From CAJBIL01 sp049295655 (GTDB taxonomy: Bacteria; Pseudomonadota; Gammaproteobacteria; Burkholderiales; Rhodocyclaceae): a DNA stretch of 7,526 nt. Shown here piece after piece: positions 1-5,509 of the stretch. Numbering within the stretch: the first letter of the stretch is position 1; each line of letters opens with the position of its first letter. The notes under the pieces are model-generated. The model worked only from the letters and a program-made list of their open reading frames with translations. It was not told where the DNA came from and did no database searches. Location: positions 1-7,526 of the forward strand of contig JBAQRB010000022.1 of assembly GCA_049295655.1 (NCBI GenBank), read 5' to 3'. Made by a program: the position numbers and the translations under genes.

Positions 1-872
1 ACGTTGACCCTGTGCTCCGGGTGCTCGAGCGCATCGACGAGCTTCTTCCAGACCGAGAGATCGGCCGCCTTGGCCAGGATGCCGAGCTTGTGGCAGACAA
101 TCTCGTCAAGCATCTGGTCGTGCAGCATGGCCGGAATCTTGTAGATCGAATCGGCGTCGAGACACTCGATCACCGCCTCGCGCTGCACGTTGCAGAAAAG
201 GGCGATTTTCGCCTTTTCATCCTCCGGAACCGGGCGATCGGCACGGCAGAGCAGGACATCGGGCTGGATACCGATTTCGCGCAACTCCCTGACCGAATGC
301 TGCGTCGGCTTGGTTTTCAACTCGCCCGCCGTCGGGATGTAAGGCAGCAGCGTGAGGTGCATGTAGCAGGCGTTGTTGCGGCCTTCCTGCAGCCCCATCT
401 GGCGGATGGCCTCGAGGAAGGGCAAGGACTCGATGTCGCCGACCGTACCGCCGATCTCGACGATCGCCACTTCGGCGCCTTCGGCACCGCGCCGGATGTG
501 CGCCTTGATCTCGTCGGTGATGTGCGGAATTACCTGGACGGTCTTGCCGAGGTATTCGCCGCGCCGCTCCCGCTTGATCACCGTTTCGTAAATTTGGCCG
601 GTGGTGAAATTGTTGCGCTTGCCCATCTTGGCGCTGGTAAAGCGCTCGTAGTGGCCCAGATCGAGGTCGGTTTCGGCGCCGTCCTCGGTCACGAACACCT
701 CGCCGTGCTGGAACGGACTCATCGTTCCCGGATCGACGTTGATGTAGGGGTCAAGCTTGAGATGGGTAACTTTAATACCGCGGGATTCGAGGATCGCTCC
801 CAGCGACGCGGCAGCAATGCCTTTGCCGAGGGAGGACACCACGCCGCCTGTAACGAAGACGTATTTGGTCAT
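1..872 (-). CDS. pyrG: CTP synthase (glutamine-hydrolysing), N-terminal part, runs off left edge
   Basis: Makes CTP from UTP, ATP and glutamine-derived ammonia, the last step of de novo pyrimidine nucleotide synthesis in the cytoplasm. The reverse strand from the ATG at 870-872 reads MTKYVFVTGGVVSSLGKG, the invariant start of the family. The 290 codons present cover the synthetase (amidoligase) domain: the P-loop-like SSLGKG at residues 13-18, the LDPYINVDPGTMSPFQHGEVF block at 40-60, D71 and E139 matching the Mg-binding Asp and Glu of the E. coli enzyme, and EIGGTVGDIES at 139-149. The C-terminal glutamine amidotransferase domain lies beyond the window, so the gene is cut by the edge, not truncated. 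No clear Shine-Dalgarno sequence precedes the ATG, although a strong promoter sits 27-55 nt upstream. It diverges from the ankyrin lipoprotein gene. Identification is essentially certain from sequence conservation. Confidence 0.98.
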   Translation of the reverse strand, partial: MTKYVFVTGGVVSSLGKGIAAASLGAILESRGIKVTHLKLDPYINVDPGTMSPFQHGEVFVTEDGAETDLDLGHYERFTSAKMGKRNNFTTGQIYETVIKRERRGEYLGKTVQVIPHITDEIKAHIRRGAEGAEVAIVEIGGTVGDIESLPFLEAIRQMGLQEGRNNACYMHLTLLPYIPTAGELKTKPTQHSVRELREIGIQPDVLLCRADRPVPEDEKAKIALFCNVQREAVIECLDADSIYKIPAMLHDQMLDEIVCHKLGILAKAADLSVWKKLVDALEHPEHRVN

Positions 873-898
873 GGAGATATCTGGAGCGGGAAAGCCGA

Positions 899-927
899 AT
901 TGTAGCCGAAAAGGGCCATGCTCTCAA
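899..927 (-). promoter_or_regulatory. Predicted sigma70 promoter of pyrG
   Basis: On the reverse strand, TTGAGA (927-922, five of six matches to TTGACA) is separated by exactly 17 nt from TACAAT (904-899, five of six matches to TATAAT). Transcription would start near 892, giving a leader of about 20 nt before the pyrG ATG at 872. The start region reads CGGCTTTCCCGC, a pyrimidine-rich tract. This is the best-matching sigma70 promoter in the window, but it is a prediction by eye. Confidence 0.7.
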
Positions 928-930
928 AAT

Positions 931-948
931 GGCAGAATATTTTCTGCC
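931..948. repeat. 7-bp perfect inverted repeat upstream of the pyrG promoter
   Basis: GGCAGAA (931-937) and TTCTGCC (942-948) are perfect inverted copies around the 4-nt centre TATT. The repeat begins 4 nt upstream of the pyrG -35 box and lies in the gap between the divergent pyrG and ankyrin-lipoprotein genes. Position and symmetry fit a protein binding site; the A/T-rich centre could also help as an UP-like element. It is not followed by a T-run, so it does not look like a terminator. Confidence 0.45.
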
Positions 949-1045
949 GGCAAAACAGCCAGGCCGATCCGGCGTTCCGTTTGCCTGAAGATTTCTGCTA
1001 TTGTCCGGAGCAGTACGCATCCAACGAGCAATAGCGAGGTAAAAA

Positions 1046-1711
1046 TTGAATTTCCGCGAAGAATCGTCGCTCCCCGCCGACCCAATCGCTTTCCCCAAAA
1101 CGCACGCAGCTCGGCCGCTCCTGATCGCCTGCAGCGTGTTTCTTCTGTCGCTCGCGGCGTGCAGCAAAGCGCCGGAGAACGCTGCTTCGGCACAAAAACA
1201 GGAGAACGCCGCAGAAGCGAACAACGAGGAATCCGCGCTGGCCAAGGCCGCGACGAAGGGTCGTATCGACACGGCAAAATCGCTGATTGCCGCAGGCGAG
1301 AACGTCAATGCAACCGACGCGCTCGGCAGAACCCCCTTGCACATGGCCGTCTTCAACGCCCGCCCGAAAACGGCGGCACTGCTGATCGCCAGCGGCGCCG
1401 ATGTGAACGTCAAGGATCGCGTCGGGATGACGCCGCTGCACGCGGCCGTACTGGCCGGCGGCCTGCAGGAAGCGCAGTTGCTGCTCGACAGGAAGGCAGA
1501 CGTCATGGCGGCCAGCGAAACCGGGCTGACGCCGCTCCATCTGGCCGCGGCAACCGGGCAGCCCCAGCTTGCCGCACTGCTGATCGAGTACGGCGCGGAC
1601 CCGCAGAATAAGGACCGGGAAGGCGATACGCCGATCGCCCTGGCGACCAAGAACAACCACCCGAAAACGACGGCACTGCTTCAGCAGCACATCAGCAAAC
1701 AGGCGCGCTAG
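1046..1711 (+). CDS. Ankyrin-repeat lipoprotein
   Basis: A 221-residue secreted protein likely anchored in the outer membrane by lipid, with a protein-binding ankyrin domain; its partner is unknown. The start is TTG at 1046, chosen because GAGGT (1036-1040) lies 5 nt upstream and no better ATG exists. Residues 25-38 form a hydrophobic segment ending in the lipobox L-A-A-C, with Cys39 as lipidation site and Ser at +2, which usually sends lipoproteins to the outer membrane. A linker rich in Ala, Glu and Asn (41-62) leads to about five ankyrin repeats: a degenerate one at 63-90, clear ones at 94-123 (GRTPLHMAV), 127-156 (GMTPLHAAV) and 160-189 (GLTPLHLAA), and a final one at 193-217. A weak -10-like TATTGT lies at 999-1004 without a convincing -35 box. 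The gene diverges from pyrG and precedes a TIGR02647-like gene by 41 nt. The ankyrin and lipoprotein calls are firm; the role is unknown. Confidence 0.9.
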   Translation: MNFREESSLPADPIAFPKTHAARPLLIACSVFLLSLAACSKAPENAASAQKQENAAEANNEESALAKAATKGRIDTAKSLIAAGENVNATDALGRTPLHMAVFNARPKTAALLIASGADVNVKDRVGMTPLHAAVLAGGLQEAQLLLDRKADVMAASETGLTPLHLAAATGQPQLAALLIEYGADPQNKDREGDTPIALATKNNHPKTTALLQQHISKQAR

Positions 1712-1714
1712 AAT
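1709..1714 (+). promoter_or_regulatory. Possible -10 box for the TIGR02647-like gene
   Basis: TAGAAT, followed by GCCGCC, overlaps the TAG stop codon of the ankyrin gene and lies 39 nt before the next start codon. It resembles the TAAAATGCC box before the methyltransferase gene (3332). No good -35 box lies 16-18 nt upstream, so this is only a candidate, and readthrough from the ankyrin gene is equally possible. Confidence 0.3.
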
Positions 1715-1752
1715 GCCGCCAAACAAACACCACCCCAAATTGAGGATCGACC

Positions 1753-2007
1753 ATGCCCTACACGACTGACACTGTTCACGAACTGAATACCCTGATCCGC
1801 TTTGATCTGGACACCAGCCAGCAAGGAATCAAGATCCACAAGACGGCCGATGCCGAAGTGATTGCCGCGACCCAGCGCCTGCACGCCAAGGGGCTGCTCA
1901 CGCAGGCGGACGGCGGCTACCTGACCAGTCTGGGACGCGATGCGGCGGAACATGCGCAGGCCGCACTGACCATCCTCACACCCCACGCCGCCGCAACGCC
2001 GCAATAA
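1753..2007 (+). CDS. TIGR02647 family small conserved protein
   Basis: An 84-residue soluble protein with no signal peptide or membrane helix. Its pattern, with L-x-x-L-I-R-F-D-L-D-T-S-Q-Q-G-I-K-I-H near residues 11-32 and GGYLTSLGRDAAEHAQAALTIL toward the C-terminus, matches my memory of TIGR02647, a family of unknown function sometimes labelled putative DNA-binding protein and usually found among housekeeping genes. The ATG at 1753 is supported by GAGGAT at 1742-1747. It sits 41 nt after the ankyrin lipoprotein gene and 63 nt before the zinc-ribbon gene on the same strand, so the three could share a transcript. The shape suggests a small, mostly helical protein that may be winged-helix-like; that is inference. 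Family assignment is fairly confident, function unknown. Confidence 0.85.
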   Translation: MPYTTDTVHELNTLIRFDLDTSQQGIKIHKTADAEVIAATQRLHAKGLLTQADGGYLTSLGRDAAEHAQAALTILTPHAAATPQ

Positions 2008-2070
2008 GCACGCACGGCCGGTAGCGCGCAGCCAGCAGAAAGCCTTCACCCTTCACTCGGAGGAGTCGCC

Positions 2071-2304
2071 ATGTCGCTTGTTCCCTGTCGTTCCTGCGGC
2101 CATCAGGTCGACACGTCGGCACTGGCCTGCCCGGGCTGCGGCGCGACCGACCCGGCGCGAAAGATCAGCCGGCAGCAACGCGATGCGCGCACGCTGGCGA
2201 TTCAGATCGTGCTCGGCTTGTGCCTGCTCGGCTTCGGTGGCTGGTACGCCTGGAACAGCGTCATCCCGCTGGTCAAACAACACCTGACGAAGCCGGCCAG
2301 CTGA
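2071..2304 (+). CDS. Small zinc-ribbon protein with one membrane helix
   Basis: A 77-residue protein with a zinc-ribbon-type N-terminus: CxxC at C6 and C9, then CPGCG with C20 and C23, which would bind one Zn ion. A basic linker (residues 30-41, with Lys and several Arg) leads to a single hydrophobic helix at about 43-65, then a short tail. The positive-inside rule puts the zinc ribbon in the cytoplasm. GGAGGAG at 2059-2065 supports the ATG at 2071. Short double-CxxC plus one-helix proteins are common and often annotated as zinc-ribbon domain-containing proteins; their function is generally unknown. The gene ends 35 nt from the convergent GTPase gene, with no obvious terminator hairpin in the gap. 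Confidence 0.88.
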   Translation: MSLVPCRSCGHQVDTSALACPGCGATDPARKISRQQRDARTLAIQIVLGLCLLGFGGWYAWNSVIPLVKQHLTKPAS

Positions 2305-2339
2305 TCAGCGGGCTCGCTTCATCAACGCCTCAGACCGCC

Positions 2340-3242
2340 TCAGTCCTTTGCCACCGCGGGTAAGACGATTTCAGCCGAAGCCCTCGCCTCGTCCAGCATC
2401 GTAGCGCGAGTCGCCGGCGTTTCCAGGCTGATGCGGCCGAGCGTTCCGTCGCGGTAGTCCTGCAGCAAGACGAACGAAGCCTTTTCAAGATCGGGTTCGC
2501 CGCCGCGCATGCGGAAGCTGCGACGCTTGGCGATGCCTTCGATCACCCCGACGCCGTCGAGTTCGTCTACCGGAAAGCCATAGCGTGCGGCCAGCAGCGC
2601 CGGATAACGGACGAGCAGCAGATCGGCGAGAAAAACCGCCACCTCCTCGTCGATGATCGCATTGCGGCCGACCGCGTGGCTTGCGGCAAGCATCAGCCCG
2701 TCGCTCGGATGCTCGATTTTCGGCCACATCAGCCCTGGCGTATCGGTCAGCGAATGGCGGACGCTCAACTGGTGCGTCTGCTGCGATTTGGTCACCGCCG
2801 GCTCGTCGCCGACCTTGGCGATCTTGCGCTTGACCAGCGTGTTCATCAGCGTCGATTTGCCGACGTTGGGGATGCCCATGATCATCATCCGCAACTGCTT
2901 GACGTTGCCGCTGCGATGCGGCGCCAGGGCCTCGCACAGGGTCGGGATGCGCGTTGCGTCGCCGTTCTTCTTGCACGAGAGCGCCACCGCCTTCACGCCG
3001 TCCTGCCGGTTGTAGTAATCGAGCCAGGCTTTGGTCGCCAGCGGATCGGCCAGATCGGCCTTGTTGAGAATTTTCAGACAAGGACGCTGACGCTGCAGGC
3101 GCAGTTCGCGCACCAGCGGATTGGTGCTTGCTTCCGGCAGGCGGGCATCGACGACCTCGATCACGACATCAATGCGCGCCATGGTTTCGCCCGCTTTTTT
3201 GCGTGCCGAGGTCATGTGACCGGGATACCACTGAATCGCCAT
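2340..3242 (-). CDS. rbgA: Circularly permuted ribosome biogenesis GTPase, YlqF/RbgA type
   Basis: A 300-residue cytoplasmic GTPase of the YlqF/RbgA family; in Bacillus, RbgA acts in late assembly of the large ribosomal subunit. The G motifs are in permuted order, diagnostic for this group: NKAD (G4) at residues 60-63, a probable G5 around SCK 89-91, the P-loop GIPNVGKST (G1) at 123-131, a G2 region near T151 in AVTKSQQTHQ, and DTPG (G3) at 167-170, followed by a helical C-terminal domain. The N-terminus MAIQWYPGHM matches the family start (MTIQWFPGHM in Bacillus), so I place the start at 3242. A start 10 codons upstream at 3272 is open, but its ATG falls inside a predicted extended -10 box. 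No strong Shine-Dalgarno sequence precedes 3242. The gene diverges from the methyltransferase gene. The exact ribosomal role in this organism is inferred. Confidence 0.95.
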   Translation of the reverse strand: MAIQWYPGHMTSARKKAGETMARIDVVIEVVDARLPEASTNPLVRELRLQRQRPCLKILNKADLADPLATKAWLDYYNRQDGVKAVALSCKKNGDATRIPTLCEALAPHRSGNVKQLRMMIMGIPNVGKSTLMNTLVKRKIAKVGDEPAVTKSQQTHQLSVRHSLTDTPGLMWPKIEHPSDGLMLAASHAVGRNAIIDEEVAVFLADLLLVRYPALLAARYGFPVDELDGVGVIEGIAKRRSFRMRGGEPDLEKASFVLLQDYRDGTLGRISLETPATRATMLDEARASAEIVLPAVAKD

Positions 3243-3270
3243 GGGAATCTGAACCTGTAAGAAGACCGCC

Positions 3271-3279
3271 ATTATCCCA
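3271..3279 (-). promoter_or_regulatory. Predicted extended -10 promoter of the GTPase gene
   Basis: The reverse strand reads TGGGATAAT: GATAAT (3276-3271, five of six matches to TATAAT) preceded by TGG, the TGn of an extended -10 element. Such promoters tolerate a poor -35 box, and none is clear here. Initiation near 3264 would give a leader of about 22 nt before the start at 3242. The box contains the alternative upstream ATG (3272-3270), which would then not be transcribed. Confidence 0.55.
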
Positions 3280-3294
3280 TTTGTTCGGCCATGC

Positions 3295-3309
3295 CGTCGC
3301 TTTGCGACG
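3295..3309. repeat. Inverted repeat CGTCGC-TTT-GCGACG between divergent genes
   Basis: A perfect 6-bp inverted repeat with a 3-nt centre lies in the 129-nt gap between the GTPase and methyltransferase starts. It sits 19 nt upstream of the GTPase -10 box, so it covers that promoter's -35 region, and 23 nt upstream of the methyltransferase -10 box. It could be an operator or a small hairpin. Chance cannot be excluded for a 6-bp stem in GC-rich DNA. Confidence 0.35.
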
Positions 3310-3314
3310 CACGT

Positions 3315-3343
3315 GCGGGCAACTTAGCCGGTAAAATGCCCGC
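3315..3343. repeat. 7-bp inverted repeat enclosing the methyltransferase -10 box
   Basis: GCGGGCA (3315-3321) and TGCCCGC (3337-3343) are perfect inverted copies separated by 15 nt. The right arm overlaps the last base of the candidate -10 box TAAAAT (3332-3337) and extends to the predicted start of transcription. A dimeric regulator bound here would block the promoter. No regulator is encoded next to it, so this is inference from symmetry and placement. Confidence 0.4.
3332..3337 (+). promoter_or_regulatory. Candidate -10 box of the methyltransferase gene
   Basis: TAAAAT, followed by GCCCGC, matches five of six bases of TATAAT and lies 34 nt before the TTG start at 3372. Transcription would start near 3344. 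A TTGCGA at 3302-3307 is 24 nt away, too far for a normal -35 box, and nothing better lies at 16-18 nt, so an activator may be needed. The ATG at 3336 falls inside this box, which argues against it as the translation start. Confidence 0.45.
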
Positions 3344-3371
3344 TCCATCCCTCTTTTGCCGCAGGAACCCC

Positions 3372-4217
3372 TTGTCAGCCATCCCGGAAATCAAGCCCGA
3401 GCAGTCCGTCGAACTCCTCAAGGAACTGCATATCCTGACCCGCGACGGCAAGCTCAATCAGGACAGTCGACGCAAGCTGAAGCAGGTCTATCACCTTTTC
3501 CAGTTCATCGAACCGCTGCTCGCCGAAGTCCTCGCCGGCAACGAGAAGCTGACGCTGGCCGATCACGGCGCCGGAAAATCCTACTTGGGCTTCATCCTCT
3601 ACGACCTGTTTTTCAAGGCACGGGCCGGCGGCCACATTTACGGCATCGAGACGCGCCAGGAACTCGTCGAGAAATCGCGCGAACTCGCGCAGCGGCTGAA
3701 CTTTCCGCGCATGTCGTTTCTCAACCTGAGCGTTGAAGCGTCGATCGACTCGCCCGACCTGCCCGCACAAATCGACGTCGTCACCGCCCTGCACGCCTGC
3801 AACACGGCAACCGACGATGCGATCCGCTTCGCGCTGCAGAAAAACGCCCGATTCATCGTCCTCGCACCGTGCTGCCAGGCCGAAGTCGCTGCCGTTCTGC
3901 GCAAGAAAAAGAACGAATCGTTCGGCAAGACGCCGCTTTCCGAGCTCTGGCGCCACCCGCTGCATACGCGCGAATTCGGCAGCCAGGTCACCAACGCCTT
4001 GCGCTGCCTGCAGCTTGAAGCGCATGGCTATCAGGTAACGGTCACCGAACTGGTCGGCTGGGAGCATTCGATGAAAAACGAACTGATCATTGCCCGCCAC
4101 ACCGGAACGCCGCGCAAGAATGCCGAAGCAAGGCTGGAACAGATCCTGCATGAATTGAATCTCGACGAGTTGCGCGAGCGCTTCATCCACCATCGCACGC
4201 ACGTCAACCAAGGATAA
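3372..4217 (+). CDS. Class I SAM-dependent methyltransferase, Methyltransf_32-like
   Basis: A 281-residue cytoplasmic protein, probably a methyltransferase using S-adenosylmethionine; the substrate is unknown. Residues 61-73 (TLADHGAGKSYLG) give the glycine-rich SAM loop, E93 in YGIETRQ is the likely ribose-binding acid, HACNTATDDA at 141-150 is the motif IV region, and PCCQAE at 166-171 follows. The HAC...ATD plus PCC combination is typical of the PF13679 group, whose eukaryotic members include GSTCD. A helical N-terminus (1-56) precedes the fold and a basic, helix-rich tail closes it, suggesting a large substrate such as RNA or protein. The TTG at 3372 is chosen because AGGA (3363-3366) lies 5 nt upstream; in-frame ATGs at 3291 and 3336 fall upstream of or inside the predicted -10 box. 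The gene is followed after 2 nt by a small membrane-protein gene. Fold call strong, substrate unknown. Confidence 0.87.
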   Translation: MSAIPEIKPEQSVELLKELHILTRDGKLNQDSRRKLKQVYHLFQFIEPLLAEVLAGNEKLTLADHGAGKSYLGFILYDLFFKARAGGHIYGIETRQELVEKSRELAQRLNFPRMSFLNLSVEASIDSPDLPAQIDVVTALHACNTATDDAIRFALQKNARFIVLAPCCQAEVAAVLRKKKNESFGKTPLSELWRHPLHTREFGSQVTNALRCLQLEAHGYQVTVTELVGWEHSMKNELIIARHTGTPRKNAEARLEQILHELNLDELRERFIHHRTHVNQG

Positions 4218-4219
4218 CA

Positions 4220-4537
4220 ATGGAAAACTGGATCACCCGCCTCGTCGCCGCGCTGTGCGCCGCGGGAAGCTGCGCACTCTTCTGGACTTTCGGGATGTTT
4301 CTCGCCGTTCCCTGGCGGGAAGGCCGCATGCTGTCGCTCAACATGGTCGAAGCGCAGGTGATCGGGGTTCCGCTGCTGATCGGGCTGGCGGTTGCCTGGG
4401 GCGCCTTGCATATCGCGGCGATTGCCGACCGCGAAAACAACCCGAAGACTTACGCGGTAATCCGTCTTGCGCTGTTCATTGCGCTTGTCGCGGCAACGCT
4501 GGGCGGCGCCGCCTGGAGCCAGGCACGGATTGCCTGA
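4220..4537 (+). CDS. Small membrane protein with three predicted helices, unknown function
   Basis: I do not recognise this 105-residue protein. It has three hydrophobic segments at about residues 8-30, 47-69 and 78-99, joined by short polar loops (PWREGR at about 31-36, ADRENNPK at about 69-76), so it is an inner-membrane protein with almost no soluble part. The ATG at 4220 comes 2 nt after the methyltransferase stop, and its ribosome site AAGGA (4209-4213) lies inside the end of that gene. The two are therefore almost certainly cotranscribed and probably translationally coupled. No charged residue lies deep in a helix and no cysteine pair or metal site stands out. The gene ends 15 nt from the convergent 80-aa protein gene. 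The pairing may be functional or only convenient. Confidence 0.8.
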   Translation: MENWITRLVAALCAAGSCALFWTFGMFLAVPWREGRMLSLNMVEAQVIGVPLLIGLAVAWGALHIAAIADRENNPKTYAVIRLALFIALVAATLGGAAWSQARIA

Positions 4538-4552
4538 CTGAAAAGGACAAGC

Positions 4553-4795
4553 TCAGGCGCTGGTGTCGATCCGGCTGCCGACGGTCTGGCCGCTGGTATT
4601 GACCGATGGCTTGGGTGGCTTGGGTTTTTCCGCTTCGGCCGGAGCGCTCTTCGCTGCTTCGCGCTCGGTGCGGGCACGCTCGCTGGCAGCCTTCTGGGCG
4701 CTCTGCTCCTGCTCGGACTGCTGCGCGCGGACCTGACTCTTTGCCGCCGAACTGGCTGCTGCATTCCCGCTTGACGAAACCGAATCAACTGACAT
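4553..4795 (-). CDS. Low-complexity 80-aa protein rich in Ala, Ser, Glu and Lys
   Basis: I do not recognise this protein. The start at 4795 is set by GGGAG on the reverse strand with 7 nt to the ATG; a frame extension to 4858 adds 21 residues without a ribosome site. Residues 1-20 are Ser/Ala-rich, 21-52 are charged and Gln/Ala/Glu-rich and likely helical or coiled-coil, 53-63 are Pro/Lys-rich (AEAEKPKPPKP), and the end PSVNTSGQTVGSRIDTSA is more ordered. There is no signal peptide or membrane helix. I recall similar V-N-x-x-G-Q-T-x-G endings in small betaproteobacterial hypothetical proteins but cannot name a family. The opposite strand offers no better candidate. It diverges from the DUF3617 gene. 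The real-gene call rests on the ribosome site, the neat fit between neighbours and the protein-like composition. Confidence 0.65.
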   Translation of the reverse strand: MSVDSVSSSGNAAASSAAKSQVRAQQSEQEQSAQKAASERARTEREAAKSAPAEAEKPKPPKPSVNTSGQTVGSRIDTSA

Positions 4796-4820
4796 GATGG
4801 ACTCCCTTGCAGCAAATTTA

Positions 4821-4849
4821 TTGAACATCCAGCTTTGATCATAGATCAT
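4821..4849 (+). promoter_or_regulatory. Candidate promoter of the DUF3617 gene
   Basis: TTGAAC (4821-4826) and GATCAT (4844-4849) are 17 nt apart, each with four matches to consensus. Transcription would start about 55 nt before the ATG at 4912. The -10 box overlaps an inverted repeat TGATC-ATA-GATCA (4836-4848), in the most A/T-rich stretch of this gap, which must also hold the promoter of the divergent 80-aa protein gene. Confidence 0.35.
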
Positions 4850-4911
4850 CATCAGCATGCTTGCCCAGCCTCACCTGCTGCATATCCATCCTCTCGACTC
4901 AAGGAGCAATG

Positions 4912-5463
4912 ATGAAAAACCGACTTGACCTCCGTCGTTACGCGTCCCTGCTGGCCTGCGGACTGACCGCCGCGAGCCTCGCTGGCAGCGCACTGGCTGC
5001 CGACATGCCGAAGCGCAAGAGCGGGCTTTGGGAAATCAGCACGCGCATGGAAGGCATGCCGAACATGGGCGCGGTACAGCAATGCATCGACCAGACCACC
5101 GACGACCTGATGCAGCAGCAGGCCAAGAAAGACAAGTCCGATTGCAGCGTGATCGACGTCAAGACGCAGGGAAACAAGGTCAGCATTCATTCGGTCTGCA
5201 AGCTGGAAGGCTCGACGGCGACCACCGACGCAGTCTTCGTCGGCGCCTTCGACACGTCCTACAAGGGCGACATGCACACCCGCTTCAGCCCGCCGATGCA
5301 CGGCATGAACGAATCGAAAATGTCGCTCGAAGCCCGCTGGCTGAACGCCTGCAAGCCCGGCCAGAAGCCCGGCGACGTGATTATGCCGAACATGAACGGC
5401 ATGAACATGAACGAAATGATGAAGGATCCGAAGATCCAGGAGATGATGAAACGGATGAAGTAG
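4912..5463 (+). CDS. DUF3617-family exported protein with methionine-rich tail
   Basis: A 183-residue periplasmic protein of unknown function. The start at 4912 is preferred because AAGGAG (4901-4906) is 5 nt away; the ATG directly before it, at 4909, is only 2 nt from the ribosome site. Residues 1-30 form a signal peptide with an ALA-A cleavage site near 29/30. An LLAC at 13-16 could mimic a lipobox but is followed by more hydrophobic sequence, so ordinary cleavage seems likelier. The mature part starts with KRKSGLWEISTRMEGMP, typical of DUF3617 proteins, and has four cysteines (58, 78, 96, 147) that could form two disulfides. The last 26 residues hold nine methionines in N-x-M and E-M-M patterns. 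Family members share the G-x-W-E start and conserved cysteines, but no function is established that I know of. It is convergent with the DUF3301 gene. Confidence 0.88.
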   Translation: MKNRLDLRRYASLLACGLTAASLAGSALAADMPKRKSGLWEISTRMEGMPNMGAVQQCIDQTTDDLMQQQAKKDKSDCSVIDVKTQGNKVSIHSVCKLEGSTATTDAVFVGAFDTSYKGDMHTRFSPPMHGMNESKMSLEARWLNACKPGQKPGDVIMPNMNGMNMNEMMKDPKIQEMMKRMK

Positions 5464-5509
5464 GAGGAAGCAGGCTTTCCGCCGCTTCAGCCGGCCGTCG
5501 CGGGGTGGC

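Noticed and set aside
12..905. Long open frame on the plus strand opposite pyrG
   Set aside because: It is the antisense shadow of the highly conserved pyrG reading frame; the plus-strand translation resembles no protein family and has no ribosome site.
757..1738. Long open frames on both strands over the ankyrin gene
   Set aside because: GC-rich shadow frames. Only the frame from 1046 gives a signal peptide and ankyrin repeats.
2676..3260. Plus-strand open frame within the GTPase gene
   Set aside because: Antisense to the RbgA-type motifs, with His/Arg-rich composition typical of a shadow frame.
3375..4220. Minus-strand open frame covering the methyltransferase
   Set aside because: Opposite to clear SAM-binding motifs; no family resemblance of its own.
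5464..5509. Bidirectional terminator between the convergent DUF3617 and DUF3301 genes
   Set aside because: GGAAGCAGGCTTTCC pairs over only 4 bp and no T-run follows on either strand.
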